A program made the translations under genes and the position numbers. Under the pieces are notes generated by a model that did no database searches, was not told the origin of the DNA, and saw only the letters and a list, made by a program, of their open reading frames with translations. Of a stretch of 64,000 bases of DNA, positions 49,022 through 59,173 are shown piece by piece (the stretch's first letter is position 1; each line of letters starts with the position of its first letter). Source of the stretch: JAJDTQ01 sp965204235 (GTDB lineage Bacteria > Desulfobacterota > Binatia > UBA9968 > JAJDTQ01); assembly GCA_965204235.1 (NCBI GenBank), contig OZ241979.1:2108001-2172000 (forward strand). The letters are read 5' to 3'.

Positions 49022-49935
49022 CCCTCGGACCCTCCTTCCCCCGTGCGCCCGGTCCCGCGGCCCGGCGCCCCGGAACCCCGTTCCGGGTATCCCTCGTCCG
49101 GGCCGTGCGCTCGGCCCACGGTGACGGCGATGCGGCAGTGGTCGCTGGGGCCCCATTCGTCCACGCCGTTCATGGCGTGCACCCGGATCGTTCCATGCAG
49201 GCTTGCGGACGCGAACACGAAGTCCAGTTGGCGCGTGGCGGTGGCGGGGGTCTGTCTGTTGTGGTGGTAGGTCGGAACGTTGCGGCTGTCCCGCGGCAAC
49301 TCGTCGGGCCAAGGCTCGGCTTGGCGCCCGTTGGGGGACTGCGGCCCTGCAAACGGCAGCCCCAGCGCCGTCATCCGGGCGAAGACCGTTTCGTAGCGCG
49401 CCGCGGCGTAACCGTCGCCGTGCTCCCCGTGGCCGTACAGGACGTTGAGGTCGCCCGCGGCGATGATGCGGTGCCGACTCTCGTGGCCGATGAGCCGCGA
49501 CAGGTCCGAGATGATGCGGTGCGCCGACCCGTCCGCGTATATCCACCTGCTGCCGGTGGAGGCATGCATGTTTTCCCACGGGCTGTACATGGAGGCCACG
49601 GTCAGCGGCTCGCCGTCGGGGGGCGTCACCCACGCCGCGGCGAGCGTGCCCGGGCGACTGACTGCGAACTCGTCCCACTCGGCTTCGGTTACGGACTTCG
49701 CTTCGATCCATTCCATTCGCACGCGGTCCGACAGCTTCACGACGGCCGCCTTCCACGGCCGATCGAGTCCCGCCCCGGCCGTGCGCCAAGGCGACGGGTC
49801 GATCTCCATGCGGCTGTCCAACGCCTCCGGCGGCGGTTTGGCCTCCTGCAGCAAGGCGATGTCGGCGTCCATGGCCGCCAGCTTCGACCAGGGCGCCTTG
49901 CGGCCCCCGATGTTCCAGCTTATGATCCGGATCAC
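49018..49935 (-). CDS. Endonuclease/exonuclease/phosphatase family protein
   Basis: A 305-residue protein of the EEP (DNase I/AP-endonuclease-like) fold. The motifs are IISWNIGG at the start, ALLQEAKPP with the metal glutamate, IIAAGDLNVLYG, TRQLDFVFAS, and the terminal GPSDHCRIAVTV with the catalytic histidine. The start is taken as GTG 49935; the frame is open upstream to 50082 without family resemblance. No signal peptide. The substrate may be DNA, RNA or a phosphoester. It overlaps avtA by four bases. Confidence 0.82.
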   Translation of the reverse strand: MIRIISWNIGGRKAPWSKLAAMDADIALLQEAKPPPEALDSRMEIDPSPWRTAGAGLDRPWKAAVVKLSDRVRMEWIEAKSVTEAEWDEFAVSRPGTLAAAWVTPPDGEPLTVASMYSPWENMHASTGSRWIYADGSAHRIISDLSRLIGHESRHRIIAAGDLNVLYGHGEHGDGYAAARYETVFARMTALGLPFAGPQSPNGRQAEPWPDELPRDSRNVPTYHHNRQTPATATRQLDFVFASASLHGTIRVHAMNGVDEWGPSDHCRIAVTVGRAHGPDEGYPERGSGAPGRGTGRTGEGGSEG

Positions 49936-50163
49936 GGCTTCGTCTCTTCGGTCACCCGTCGCCGCCGATGGCTGCCCGGCGCCTCCCGAACCATAGCACA
50001 GAAACGGGGACCTTCGGGATCCTGCGCAGGCAGGGACGGATCGGGAACCGGCGGCCGCCGCGGGGCGCCGGACGGTTTGCAACGGGACGGATTATCCGCT
50101 TTAATCTCCCGGCTGTACGGAAGCGGGGCGTTCTATTCTGACATTGCGAAAGGAGTCCAGACC

Positions 50164-51210
50164 ATGAGAAAGACAACATTGGCGGTCGCTCTTGCGGCGG
50201 CCTTCGGCCTGTCCGCGGGCGGCGTTGCGGTCGCCGACGACAACTTCTTCGAGGGCAAGACCATCCGGGTCATCGTGGGCTACTCGCCGGGCGGCGGCTA
50301 CGACACGTACACCCGGCAGGTGGTGCGCCACATGGGCAAGCACATTCCCGGGAACCCGGGCTTCGTGGTGCAGAACATGACCGGCGCCGGCAGCCTGGTG
50401 GCGGCCAACTACATCCAGAAGAGGGCCAAGCGCGACGGCACGGTCCTGGGGGTGTGGAACAGCGGCCTCGTGACCATGCAGGGCCTCGGCGATACCAAGG
50501 TGCGGATCAAGGGGGAGGAGTTGAGCTGGATCGGCGCCCCGGTCAAGGGCATACCGGCCTGCGCGTTCATGGGCTGGTCCGGGGTGACCGGGATCGAGCA
50601 CATCACGGACCCCGACAAGCCGGTCAAGGTGGGCGGCACCCGGACGGGGTCCACCGGGATCGACCTGCCCAAGATCCTCAACCGCACCATCGGCACGAAG
50701 TTCGACGTGGTGGCGGGCTATGCCGGAACCGCCAAGTCGCGGCTCGCCATGCAGGCCAAGGAGGTCGCGGGCGCGTGCTGGGGTTGGGAGTCCATGCGGG
50801 TCACGGCCCGGTCCATGCTCGACGCCAAGGGGCCGGACAAGATGATCCCCGTGCTCACGCACCGGAAGATCCCCGACCCGGAGCTCGCGAACGCGCTCGT
50901 CATACCGGACCTGATCGCCAAGCGGGGCGGCAAGAAACACGCCGCCACCTACACAGCGTGGGTGAACCAGTACGAGTTCCAGCGTCCGTTCGTGGCCCCT
51001 CCCGGCGTCCCCGCCAAGCAGCTCGGGCAGCTACGGCAAGGGTTCGCCAAGACGCTGGAGGACCCGGAGTTCCTCAAGGAGGCCGAGGACGCCAAGCTCA
51101 TCATCGAGTACGTGTCCGGCAAGGAGATCGAAGGGTACGTGGACCAGATCCTCGGCATGTCCCCGGAGTCGAAGGAAGCGTTGGACTTCCTCGTGCGGAA
51201 GCGCAGTTAG
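50164..51210 (+). CDS. Tripartite tricarboxylate transporter (TTT/Bug) substrate-binding protein
   Basis: A periplasmic receptor of 348 residues. A Sec signal peptide occupies about residues 1-24 (MRKTTLAVALAAAFGLSAGG), cleaved near AVA-DD. The mature part has GKTIRVIVGYSPGGGYDTYTR, the usual Bug ligand-loop, and VVQNMTGAGSLVAANY. AAGGAG precedes ATG 50164. No TctA or TctB subunits are adjacent, so it pairs with subunits encoded elsewhere. Two hairpins follow the stop. The ligand is probably a carboxylate. Confidence 0.87.
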   Translation: MRKTTLAVALAAAFGLSAGGVAVADDNFFEGKTIRVIVGYSPGGGYDTYTRQVVRHMGKHIPGNPGFVVQNMTGAGSLVAANYIQKRAKRDGTVLGVWNSGLVTMQGLGDTKVRIKGEELSWIGAPVKGIPACAFMGWSGVTGIEHITDPDKPVKVGGTRTGSTGIDLPKILNRTIGTKFDVVAGYAGTAKSRLAMQAKEVAGACWGWESMRVTARSMLDAKGPDKMIPVLTHRKIPDPELANALVIPDLIAKRGGKKHAATYTAWVNQYEFQRPFVAPPGVPAKQLGQLRQGFAKTLEDPEFLKEAEDAKLIIEYVSGKEIEGYVDQILGMSPESKEALDFLVRKRS

Positions 51211-51213
51211 GGG

Positions 51214-51267
51214 TTCCTCCGCTCCAACGTCGGAGGAGTCTCGGGGAGGGGGCGTTCGCCCTCTCCC
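51214..51267 (+). terminator. Double hairpin after the TTT receptor gene
   Basis: Two adjacent stems: TTCCTCCG (51214-51221) with CGGAGGAG (51231-51238), and a 10-bp stem GGGAGGGGGC (51244-51253) with GCCCTCTCCC (51258-51267) around a GTTC tetraloop, each with one G-U pair. Only a weak T-rich stretch follows. They probably end the receptor transcript before the lipoprotein locus. Confidence 0.5.
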
Positions 51268-51313
51268 TGATTGCTGTGCCTTGATGCGGGTCTGACTAAC
51301 AGAGGAGGATCCC

Positions 51314-52527
51314 ATGCAGATGTTGATGGCCTTGGCAGTCGCGGGCGCATTGATGCTGGCAGGGTGCGGCGGCGGATCGAAGGGCGCGTCTGTTGCCGGT
51401 ATGCCTTCTGGCGGTAGGACTCCGACTCCGACACCTACGCCCCCCCCCCCCCCCCCCCCGAACCTGTAAAGGGGCTGCCGGAGAATCATACGCTGGAAAC
51501 AGGAACGATCCCCGCAGGAGAGATCCGGACGATCCTTGAGGCTGACGGTATGAGGACTATGGTTTCATGCCCAGCCGGCGGCGCCGCCTGCATGATCACC
51601 GTCGCCTCCGATGGCACGGCCACATTTACAGGTGGCAGCCCCGCCGTTGCAACCGCACCCATCCCCGAACCCGCACCCATCCCCGAACCAGAGCCTTTCG
51701 ATCCGGTTTCTTCCGCGCCCTGGATACAGGAACCTCCTGAAGGTTGGGCACACTCCTACCCAACCGATACTGCCAGCAACGCTCGGGAGTTCCGGGAGAC
51801 CCCCAGAGAGTACGAGATCTATAGTTGGTGGCGGGAGCTTCGGAGTACGGATCTTCTCGGATACTACGGCTTACAGTCCCGCCCCGCCGGATTTATGCAA
51901 CCATGGTTTGAAGGACACGCAGATACCGTTCGGCCGGAAGTAAGAGCCACATGGAGAGGGAACTTCCTTGGGTACGCCTTTCGCCGGCAATTCGACTATA
52001 CCGACGAGGGGTGGACGGCGGCCAACGACGTGGAAGCTAGATTTGCGGATACCGGAACGCTGGCCGATGTGGGAGGCACCGAAAGACCGTATGCCACCAA
52101 GATTATCGGGGAGGTGCAAATGGCCACAAGACTTACTCCCGACGGTAGTACAACCGTCAATTGGGCGTTGTTCAACTCTCAAACTCCTACGGGAGATCCG
52201 TTCGGCGTAATGGGAACCGTATCGGCTTCTAACATGAACCGTAACTACTCGCGCTTCCCTGTCCAGCCATACGGTACATTTATCTCTACCAGCACCTTTC
52301 CCTTCACAACCCGGGCTGGAGCTCTAGCTAGGGGTCAGGCTGGGGCCCAAGCCTTCGAGCTTTCCGGAGCGTTCGTCGGCACGGAAGGGCAGGGAGTCCT
52401 TGGAACAATCAACGCTCATGGGATCTGGGCCTTCCAAGTTCCGGGATCGTCGCCGGCGGCCTACGTGATCCAAACCAACGGTTTGAGAGGTGCCTTCGGC
52501 GCAAAGCTGCTCCCTGACACTCCCTAG
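51314..52527 (+). CDS. Predicted phase-variable surface lipoprotein, TbpB-like body (OFF frame here)
   Basis: The gene starts at ATG 51314 (GAGGAGGA upstream) with a lipoprotein signal peptide ending in the lipobox LMLAGC (Cys18) and a TPTPTPTPPPPPP stretch coded by a run of 20 C (51440-51459). With 20 C, reading stops at TAA 51467 after 51 codons. Downstream, a frame open from 51460 to 52527 begins EPVKGLPENHTLETG and continues for about 355 residues, ending in a beta-barrel-like part with LSGAFVGTEGQGVLG and GAFGAK resembling TbpB-like surface lipoproteins. With 18 or 21 C the two join into a protein of 403-404 residues. An internal ATG at 51550 has GAGG upstream but would lack the signal. 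Confidence 0.7.
51440..51459 (+). repeat. Homopolymeric C20 tract (putative phase-variation switch)
   Basis: Twenty consecutive C residues within the coding start of the lipoprotein gene. Such long mononucleotide runs slip during replication. Only lengths that are multiples of three relative to 18 fuse the signal peptide to the downstream body. A sequencing length error is possible and would not alter the existence of the tract. Confidence 0.85.
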
Positions 52528-52651
52528 TACCCTGTAACAGTGACTTTACCACCGAGACTTGATATAGCACCATGTACGGTAAACAGCAGTAATTGGCGAT
52601 AGGGCACTTTTTGCTTCCTATCCCCACTAATGAATTCACTGTTACAGGGTA
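52528..52651. mobile_element. MITE copy 1
   Basis: A 124-base element with terminal inverted repeats TACCCTGTAACAGTGA / TCACTGTTACAGGGTA and no coding capacity for a transposase. It is flanked by CTAG on both sides (52524-52527 and 52652-52655), the expected 4-bp target duplication. The left CTAG contains the TAG stop of the lipoprotein gene. Target size and sequence fit mobilisation by an IS5-group-like (YTAR) transposase, which is inference. Confidence 0.8.
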
Positions 52652-52655
52652 CTAG

Positions 52656-52778
52656 TACCCTGTAACACTGGCTTTGCCATCGAGACTTGATATAGCCCCA
52701 TGTACGGTAAGCAGCAATAATTGGCATAGGACAGTTTTTGCTTCCTATCCCTACTAATGAATTCACTGTTACAGGGTA
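52656..52778. mobile_element. MITE copy 2 (tandem)
   Basis: A 123-base near-copy of the preceding element in the same orientation, sharing the middle CTAG and ending at another CTAG (52779-52782). The two differ at scattered bases, so the insertions are not a recent assembly duplication. The right end lies inside the remnant gene that follows. Confidence 0.8.
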
Positions 52779-52782
52779 CTAG

Positions 52783-53075
52783 AACCCAACTGAATCCGTC
52801 CAAGGTCGTGAACAGTGGATGTGAGGATGGGCTAGCAGCGTCGATCCGTGTGAAGTCGTGTTTCTTCCCCGCTTTGTCCATCTGAGCAAGGATGCGGTTA
52901 AAGCGTCGCCTGTCCACGTCCTTGACATCGCTGAAACCAACTCAAACATCTCGGCACATTGCCTAGCTGCCGCTGCGAGTTGACCAGCCTTCATCCGCTG
53001 GATGATAAGCTTCCGGTACGCCTTCGCGATCACGTCTCCGACCTTGCCCAACAGCTTCGACAGGAACCTAAGCAC
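52783..53075 (-). pseudogene. Hypothetical gene remnant, frameshifted and cut by the MITEs
   Basis: On the minus strand a frame starts at ATG 53075 (MLRFLSKLLGKVGDVIAKAY) and runs to about MFELV; the continuation GFSDVKDVDRRRFNRILAQM then DAASPSSHPLFTTLDGFSW lies in another frame and ends at the MITE boundary. A single-base shift near 52936 and the element insertion would explain this. I do not recognise the family. The sequence is less GC-rich than the core. Confidence 0.5.
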
Positions 53076-53189
53076 AATCTACTTCTTTGACGAAACCGCG
53101 CACTTCGGTTGAGAGTGGTTGAAAAGACTTGGTACTTGGCCACGATGATTCGTAGCCCACGGATTCCCACCCCTGCGGGCGTTTGCTTG

Positions 53190-54230
53190 TCACGCCAGCC
53201 GCACCGCGTGGTCCTTGCGGGCGGTGACGTAGCCGACCATGGCCGCGGCGGGGACGCCGCGGTCCGCCAGCGCCCGGACGAGGTCCTCGCCGTCCTTTTC
53301 GGCAACGGCGATGAGCAGGCCGCCGGAGGTCTGGGGGTCCAGGGCGACTTCGGCCAGGGCGTCGGAGACGCCGGCGTCGATGACGGTCTTGTCGTCCAGG
53401 TACTCGCGGTTGCGCTTGCAGCCGCCGGTGAGGTTGCCGGTCTCGGCCAGCGCCGCCGCGTCCGGGATGAGGGGCAGGCGGGCGGCCTCGAAGACGATGC
53501 TGATGTTGCCGCCGCTCGTCATCTCCAAGCCGTGCCCCAGCAGGCCGTAGCCGGTGACGTCGGAGCAGGCATGCACGTCGTAACCCTGCATCACCGCGGC
53601 GGCGTACTTGTTGAGGGCGGCCATGGAGGCCACGGCCTGCTCGATGCTCGCCTCCGAAGCGTTGCCGCGCTTGAGGGCGGTGGTGGCGATGCCTGTCCCC
53701 AGGGGCTTGGTGAGGACCAGCACGTCGCCCTCCCGGGCCCCGACGTTGCGGAGTATGCGGTCGGGGTGGACCACGCCGGTCACCGCCAGCCCGTACTTGA
53801 TCTCTTCGTCGATGATCGAATGGCCGCCCGCGACGACCGCGCCGGACTCCCTGACCTTGTCCGCGCCGCCCCGCAGCACCTCGCCCAGGACCCGGATGTC
53901 CATCTTCCCCCTGGGGAAGCAGACGATGTTGAGGGCGGTGGCCGGCTCGCCGCCCATGGCGTACACGTCGCTCAGGGAGTTGGCGGCCGCGATCTGGCCG
54001 AACGTGTACGGGTCGTCCACGATGGGCGTGAAGAAGTCCACGGTGTTGACGATGGCCAGGTCGGGGCGCAACCGATAGACGCCGGCGTCGTCCGCGGTCT
54101 CGGTGCCCACGAGCAGCTCCGGGGATGTGAACTTGGGTATCTGGCGCAAGACTTGCGCCAAGTCGGCAGGGCCGAGCTTGGCCGCTCAGCCCGCGGCCTT
54201 GACTTCCTGGGTCAGTCGGATGGGTTCCAT
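53190..54230 (-). CDS. selD: Selenide, water dikinase with selenocysteine at the active site
   Basis: SelD of 346 residues makes selenophosphate from selenide and ATP. The true start is ATG 54230 (GGAG upstream), giving MEPIRLTQEVKAAG, then an in-frame TGA at 54186-54188 (codon 15), then AAKLGPADLAQVLRQIPKF. This TGA occupies the catalytic Cys/Sec position of the family. A hairpin 25 bases downstream fits a bacterial SECIS. Later motifs include VDFFTPIVDDPYTFGQIAAANSLSDVYAMGG (split by family positions), AGGHSI and LDPQTSGGLL. A conventional call would begin at 54161 and lose the active site. selB lies 41 bases upstream. Confidence 0.92.
54142..54160 (-). promoter_or_regulatory. SECIS-like hairpin of selD
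   Basis: On the coding strand TGGCGCAA-GTC-TTGCGCCA forms a perfect 8-bp stem with a three-base loop, starting 25 bases after the UGA codon. The apical AAGUCUU resembles the conserved GU of bacterial SECIS loops, and the distance lies within the usual window for SelB recruitment. Confidence 0.7.
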
Positions 54231-54271
54231 GACGGCTCCTTGGGCCTCCGCAGCTTCAACTCTCCGCGGTT

Positions 54272-56182
54272 TCAACTCCTCCCCGTCTTGAGCTTCCTCA
54301 CGTCGCCCACGCGCATGGTGACGCCGGTGCGGTCGAAGTACTCCAGGACGGGGATGGTGTATTTGCGGCTCGACTGCAGGATGTCCCTGAACGTGGCCGC
54401 GCTCATCTCCGGGTGGCTCTCGAAGTAGTCATATAAACTGGCCCTGATCCTGTCAATGGAATCCTTCAGGTAGTAGAGCTCGGTGGTCACCCGGACGATC
54501 TCCCCCTGCCGTTCCATGACGCGGACCACCTCGTTGAGCCGGGGGCGCTCGACGCCCAGGGCCTTTTCGACCTCCTTCAGGTAGGGCGGGCTCAGGGGCG
54601 TCCTGGCCAAGGCCGCGGTGATCTTGCCGGACAGGGACCGCTCCTGCGCGCCGAGTTCCACCCGGTGCTCCGGCAGGCGGAGGTGGTTGCCGTCCCGTAC
54701 GCAGGCCCCTTCGGCCGCAAGCAGGTCCGCCAGATCCCGGAACAGCCGCACCGACACGTTGGCGGCGAGCCTCCCCCGCGCCTCTTCCAGGTCCATCCCC
54801 GGCGCCAGGGGATGGCTTCGGTGGAACGCCTCCAGGGTCGCGCGGAGCCGCCGCCCGAAGCCGTTCCACTTGTCTCCCGTGGTATAGACGCGCTCCCTTT
54901 CGGAATCGAAGGAACGCAGGCCGCGGGTCCGTTCCAGCCAGCCGCGGGCCTCTTCCCGCTTCAGGTCGAGGAACTGGCAGATGGAGTCGATGCCCGTGGC
55001 CAAGCCCGCGTCGCCGTCGAGAAAGCTCCGGATGACCTGCGGCGTGTCCCCCCTGTGCAGCGTGCGCAACCGCTCCTCCGCGTCCCTTTCCCTGCGCCGG
55101 CGCCGCGGCGCCCGGGGGTCGATCACCTCGCCTCCGCCCAGGGTCTTTTGCGCGGTCTCGTCCCGTACGATGAAGTGGTCGCCCCGCATGACCAGGAGCG
55201 GATCCGCCAGCAGCACTTGGCAATAGGCCGTCTCCTTGGGCTCCACCTTCTCCGCGCCGCCCAGGAAGACGAGCTTGCCCATGCGCTCCGCGGTCCCCAG
55301 GTGGATGCGCACCCGCTGGTGGTTGCGGAGACCCTTGGCGGCCGCGGGCCTCGCTTCCAGGTGCGCGTCGAACCGGCTCGACGCCAGGGAGAGGTCCTCG
55401 TGGCAGATCATGTGGCCGCGCTCCAGGGCGCCGCGGTCCTGGCCGGTCAGGTTCAGGGCCACGCGCTGGCCCCAGCCCGCGGCCTCCACCGACTGGCCGT
55501 GGACCTGGATGCTGCGCACGCGGAACTTCCGACCGCCGGGAACGGCGTGGACGTGGTCGCCGGTGCGCACCTGGCCGGCCAGGGCCGTGCCGGTCACGAT
55601 CACCCCGTGCCCCTGGAGCACGAACACCCGGTCCACGGGCAGGCGGAAGAAGCCGCTGGGCGCGGGCCGGTGGATGCCTTCCAGGAGCTCGAAGACCCGC
55701 GTCCGAACCTGCTCCAGCCCCGCGCCCGAGACCGCGGAGAAGCGGACCGCCGGGGAGCCTTCCAGCGCGGTGCCGAAGGTCAGGATCTCGATCTCCTCCT
55801 CCACGTCCCGGACCCGCGCCTCGGGCGCGAGATCCACCTTGGTGACGACGAACAGGGCCGACCGGACGCCCAGCAGGTGTACGATGTCGAGGTGCTCCTC
55901 GGTCTGCGGCATGACGCCGTCGTCCGCGGCCACGGTGAACAGCACCAGGTCGATGGCGTGGGCCCCGGCCAGCATGTTGCGGATGAAGCGCTCGTGTCCG
56001 GGCACGTCCACGATGCCCGCCTCGGAGCCGTCCGGCAACTCCAGGTGCGCGAACCCCAGGTCGATGGAGATGCCGCGCTCCTTCTCCTCCTTGAGGCGGT
56101 CCGTGTCCGTTCCGGTGAGGGCCTTGATGAGGCTCGTCTTCCCGTGGTCGATGTGTCCCGCGGTTCCGATGACGTAGGGCAT
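54272..56182 (-). CDS. selB: Selenocysteine-specific elongation factor
   Basis: SelB of 636 residues. The N-terminal GTPase has GTAGHIDHGKTSLIKAL (P-loop with Lys15), VDVPGHERFIRNMLAGA and TKVDL; EF-Tu-like beta-barrels follow, and the C-terminal third contains winged-helix domains that bind SECIS RNA (YLKEVEKALGVERPRLNEVV and SAATFRDILQSSRKYTIPVLEYFD). It delivers Sec-tRNA to UGA codons. ATG 56182 is 22 bases after the selA stop. It can act on the selD UGA encoded just downstream. Confidence 0.95.
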   Translation of the reverse strand: MPYVIGTAGHIDHGKTSLIKALTGTDTDRLKEEKERGISIDLGFAHLELPDGSEAGIVDVPGHERFIRNMLAGAHAIDLVLFTVAADDGVMPQTEEHLDIVHLLGVRSALFVVTKVDLAPEARVRDVEEEIEILTFGTALEGSPAVRFSAVSGAGLEQVRTRVFELLEGIHRPAPSGFFRLPVDRVFVLQGHGVIVTGTALAGQVRTGDHVHAVPGGRKFRVRSIQVHGQSVEAAGWGQRVALNLTGQDRGALERGHMICHEDLSLASSRFDAHLEARPAAAKGLRNHQRVRIHLGTAERMGKLVFLGGAEKVEPKETAYCQVLLADPLLVMRGDHFIVRDETAQKTLGGGEVIDPRAPRRRRRERDAEERLRTLHRGDTPQVIRSFLDGDAGLATGIDSICQFLDLKREEARGWLERTRGLRSFDSERERVYTTGDKWNGFGRRLRATLEAFHRSHPLAPGMDLEEARGRLAANVSVRLFRDLADLLAAEGACVRDGNHLRLPEHRVELGAQERSLSGKITAALARTPLSPPYLKEVEKALGVERPRLNEVVRVMERQGEIVRVTTELYYLKDSIDRIRASLYDYFESHPEMSAATFRDILQSSRKYTIPVLEYFDRTGVTMRVGDVRKLKTGRS

Positions 56183-56204
56183 GGCGTTCCCGGCAAGGCG
56201 CGCG

Positions 56205-57620
<1,416 letters not shown>

Positions 57621-57964
57621 GGGTGCGGCCGGTTCCGGGATGCTCGAAGCCGCGGGCCGGCGCCGGCGGGCCGGCCGCGGCCAACGGGACCAAGGCCGGA
57701 GCCTTTTCGAGACGCCGTTCGAGCCCTGCGCCAACCTAGCCTGTCCGCGGGGGAGACGCAAACCTCGCCGCCCGCGGACGGACCGGCCCGGGGCGCCCGG
57801 CAGCCTGCACATTTTGCGGAACCTCCGACCGATCCCGGCTCGAGCGCCTCTCCCTTCGAGAAAGCGCGTCCTTCGACTTCGCTTCGCTACGCTCAGGATG
57901 AACGGAGATCTTCGCTTCGCTACGCTCAGGACGAACGGGGGCAATCGTTCCGGGTTTCCTTGCC
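57621..57964. other. Divergent selA-MFS intergenic region
   Basis: 344 bases without a supported gene. The right half is an inverted family A element (57818-57960) that reaches to 5 bases before the MFS start. The left half is GC-rich and should contain the selA promoter, but I see no convincing -35/-10 pair. Confidence 0.5.
57818..57960. repeat. Family A element, copy 5 (inverted)
   Basis: A 143-base copy in the opposite orientation: GGAACCTCCG at its left and CGGGTTTCCT at its right, with two 33-base-period units (CTTCGCTTCGCTACGCTCAG). It directly precedes an MFS gene, so it forms the 5' leader region rather than a 3' spacer. Confidence 0.75.
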
Positions 57965-59173
57965 GTGAAGAACGTGGCCACGACCTCGGAAACGCCGTCC
58001 CGGCGTTGGTTCTACCTGTGCATCGCCACGTTGGCGCAGACGGCGCTGTCCGTCATCCACCTCGGCGTGCCGACCCTGGTTCCCCTGATCCAGGCGGAGC
58101 TCGGCCTGAACCTCACCGAGGTCGGCGTCCTCGTCTCCATGAGCAACGTGGGCGTGGTGGCCTCGGTCTTGGCGGCGGGCAGGGCCGCGGACCGTTTCGG
58201 CGAACGGCTCGTCATCGGCTATGGCGCGGTGGCGGGCGGAGTCCTGGCCATGACGGTCCCCTTCGCCGGGAGCTTCGCCGCGCTGCTGGCGGTGTTCCTG
58301 CTGCTGGGGGCGCCGGTGGCCACGGGCACCCCGGCCGGCAGCAAGGCGGTGGCCGGCTGGTTCCCGGACCGGGAGCGGGGAACCGCCATGGGCATCCGGC
58401 AGACAGGGATCCCCCTGGGCGGCGCCCTTGCGGCCCTCACGCTGCCGTCCCTGGGTCTGGCCTTCGGCTGGCGCTGGGCGCTGTTCGCCGCGGGGGCGGT
58501 CACCGTGTGCACGGGAGCGGTGGTGCTCCTCTGCTACCGGGAGCCGGAGGAACGCCGGGCCGGCGCCGCGGCGCCCGCGGGCGGGCTCGGGGACATCGTA
58601 CGACGCAAGGACATCTGGGCCGTGACCTTCTACGCCGCAGTCCTTGCCGGTTGCCAGTGGTGCTACTTGAGCTACATCGAGCTCTACCTCACCGAAGACA
58701 TCCTCTTTTCCCTCGTCTTTGCCGCGGCCCTGCTGGCGGTGGGCCAGGTCTGCGGCGGGGCCGGCAGGATCGGGTTCGGCGTGGTGAGCGACCGGCTCTT
58801 CTTCGGGCGGCGCAAGCCGGTCATGGTGATGCTGGGCCTTCTCGCCATCGGCATGGGCCTGGCGACCGCGTTCCTGTCCGCGGCTACGCCCGCATGGCTG
58901 GTGACCGTGGTCGTGTCGCTGCTCGGTCTCGGCGTCATGAGCTGGCAGGGGCTGTACCTCGCCCTGGTCTCCAGGATCGTGGGGACCCGGGTGGCTGGCG
59001 TCGCCATCGGCCTGACCAACACCGTGGCGTTCCTCGGCGTCGTCGTGCTGCCGCCGGTCTTCGGCTTCATCGCCGACTGGTCCGAGTCCTACGAGACCGC
59101 ATGGATGACCCTGTCCGCGGCCATCGCCCTGCCGCTATTGTTCCTGTCCGGAGTGAAGGAGTCCCGCCCGTGA
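57965..59173 (+). CDS. MFS transporter
   Basis: A 402-residue, 12-helix major facilitator. Helix 1 is WFYLCIATLAQTALSVIHLG; the loop 2/3 signature GRAADRFGERLVIGYGA and the helix-4/5 region PAGSKAVAGWFPDRERGTAMGIRQTGIPLGG match nitrate/organic-anion-like carriers (NNP-related or hexuronate-type). It starts at GTG 57965 close behind the repeat element. It is not closely related to the tandem pair at 19.5-22.1 kb. Substrate unknown. Confidence 0.83.
   Translation: MKNVATTSETPSRRWFYLCIATLAQTALSVIHLGVPTLVPLIQAELGLNLTEVGVLVSMSNVGVVASVLAAGRAADRFGERLVIGYGAVAGGVLAMTVPFAGSFAALLAVFLLLGAPVATGTPAGSKAVAGWFPDRERGTAMGIRQTGIPLGGALAALTLPSLGLAFGWRWALFAAGAVTVCTGAVVLLCYREPEERRAGAAAPAGGLGDIVRRKDIWAVTFYAAVLAGCQWCYLSYIELYLTEDILFSLVFAAALLAVGQVCGGAGRIGFGVVSDRLFFGRRKPVMVMLGLLAIGMGLATAFLSAATPAWLVTVVVSLLGLGVMSWQGLYLALVSRIVGTRVAGVAIGLTNTVAFLGVVVLPPVFGFIADWSESYETAWMTLSAAIALPLLFLSGVKESRP

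Noticed and set aside
51440..51459. C20 tract as a simple sequencing error creating a false frameshift
   Set aside because: Not excluded for the exact length, but a long C run is real in any case and sits where slippage would switch a lipoprotein on or off; the locus is reported with this caveat.
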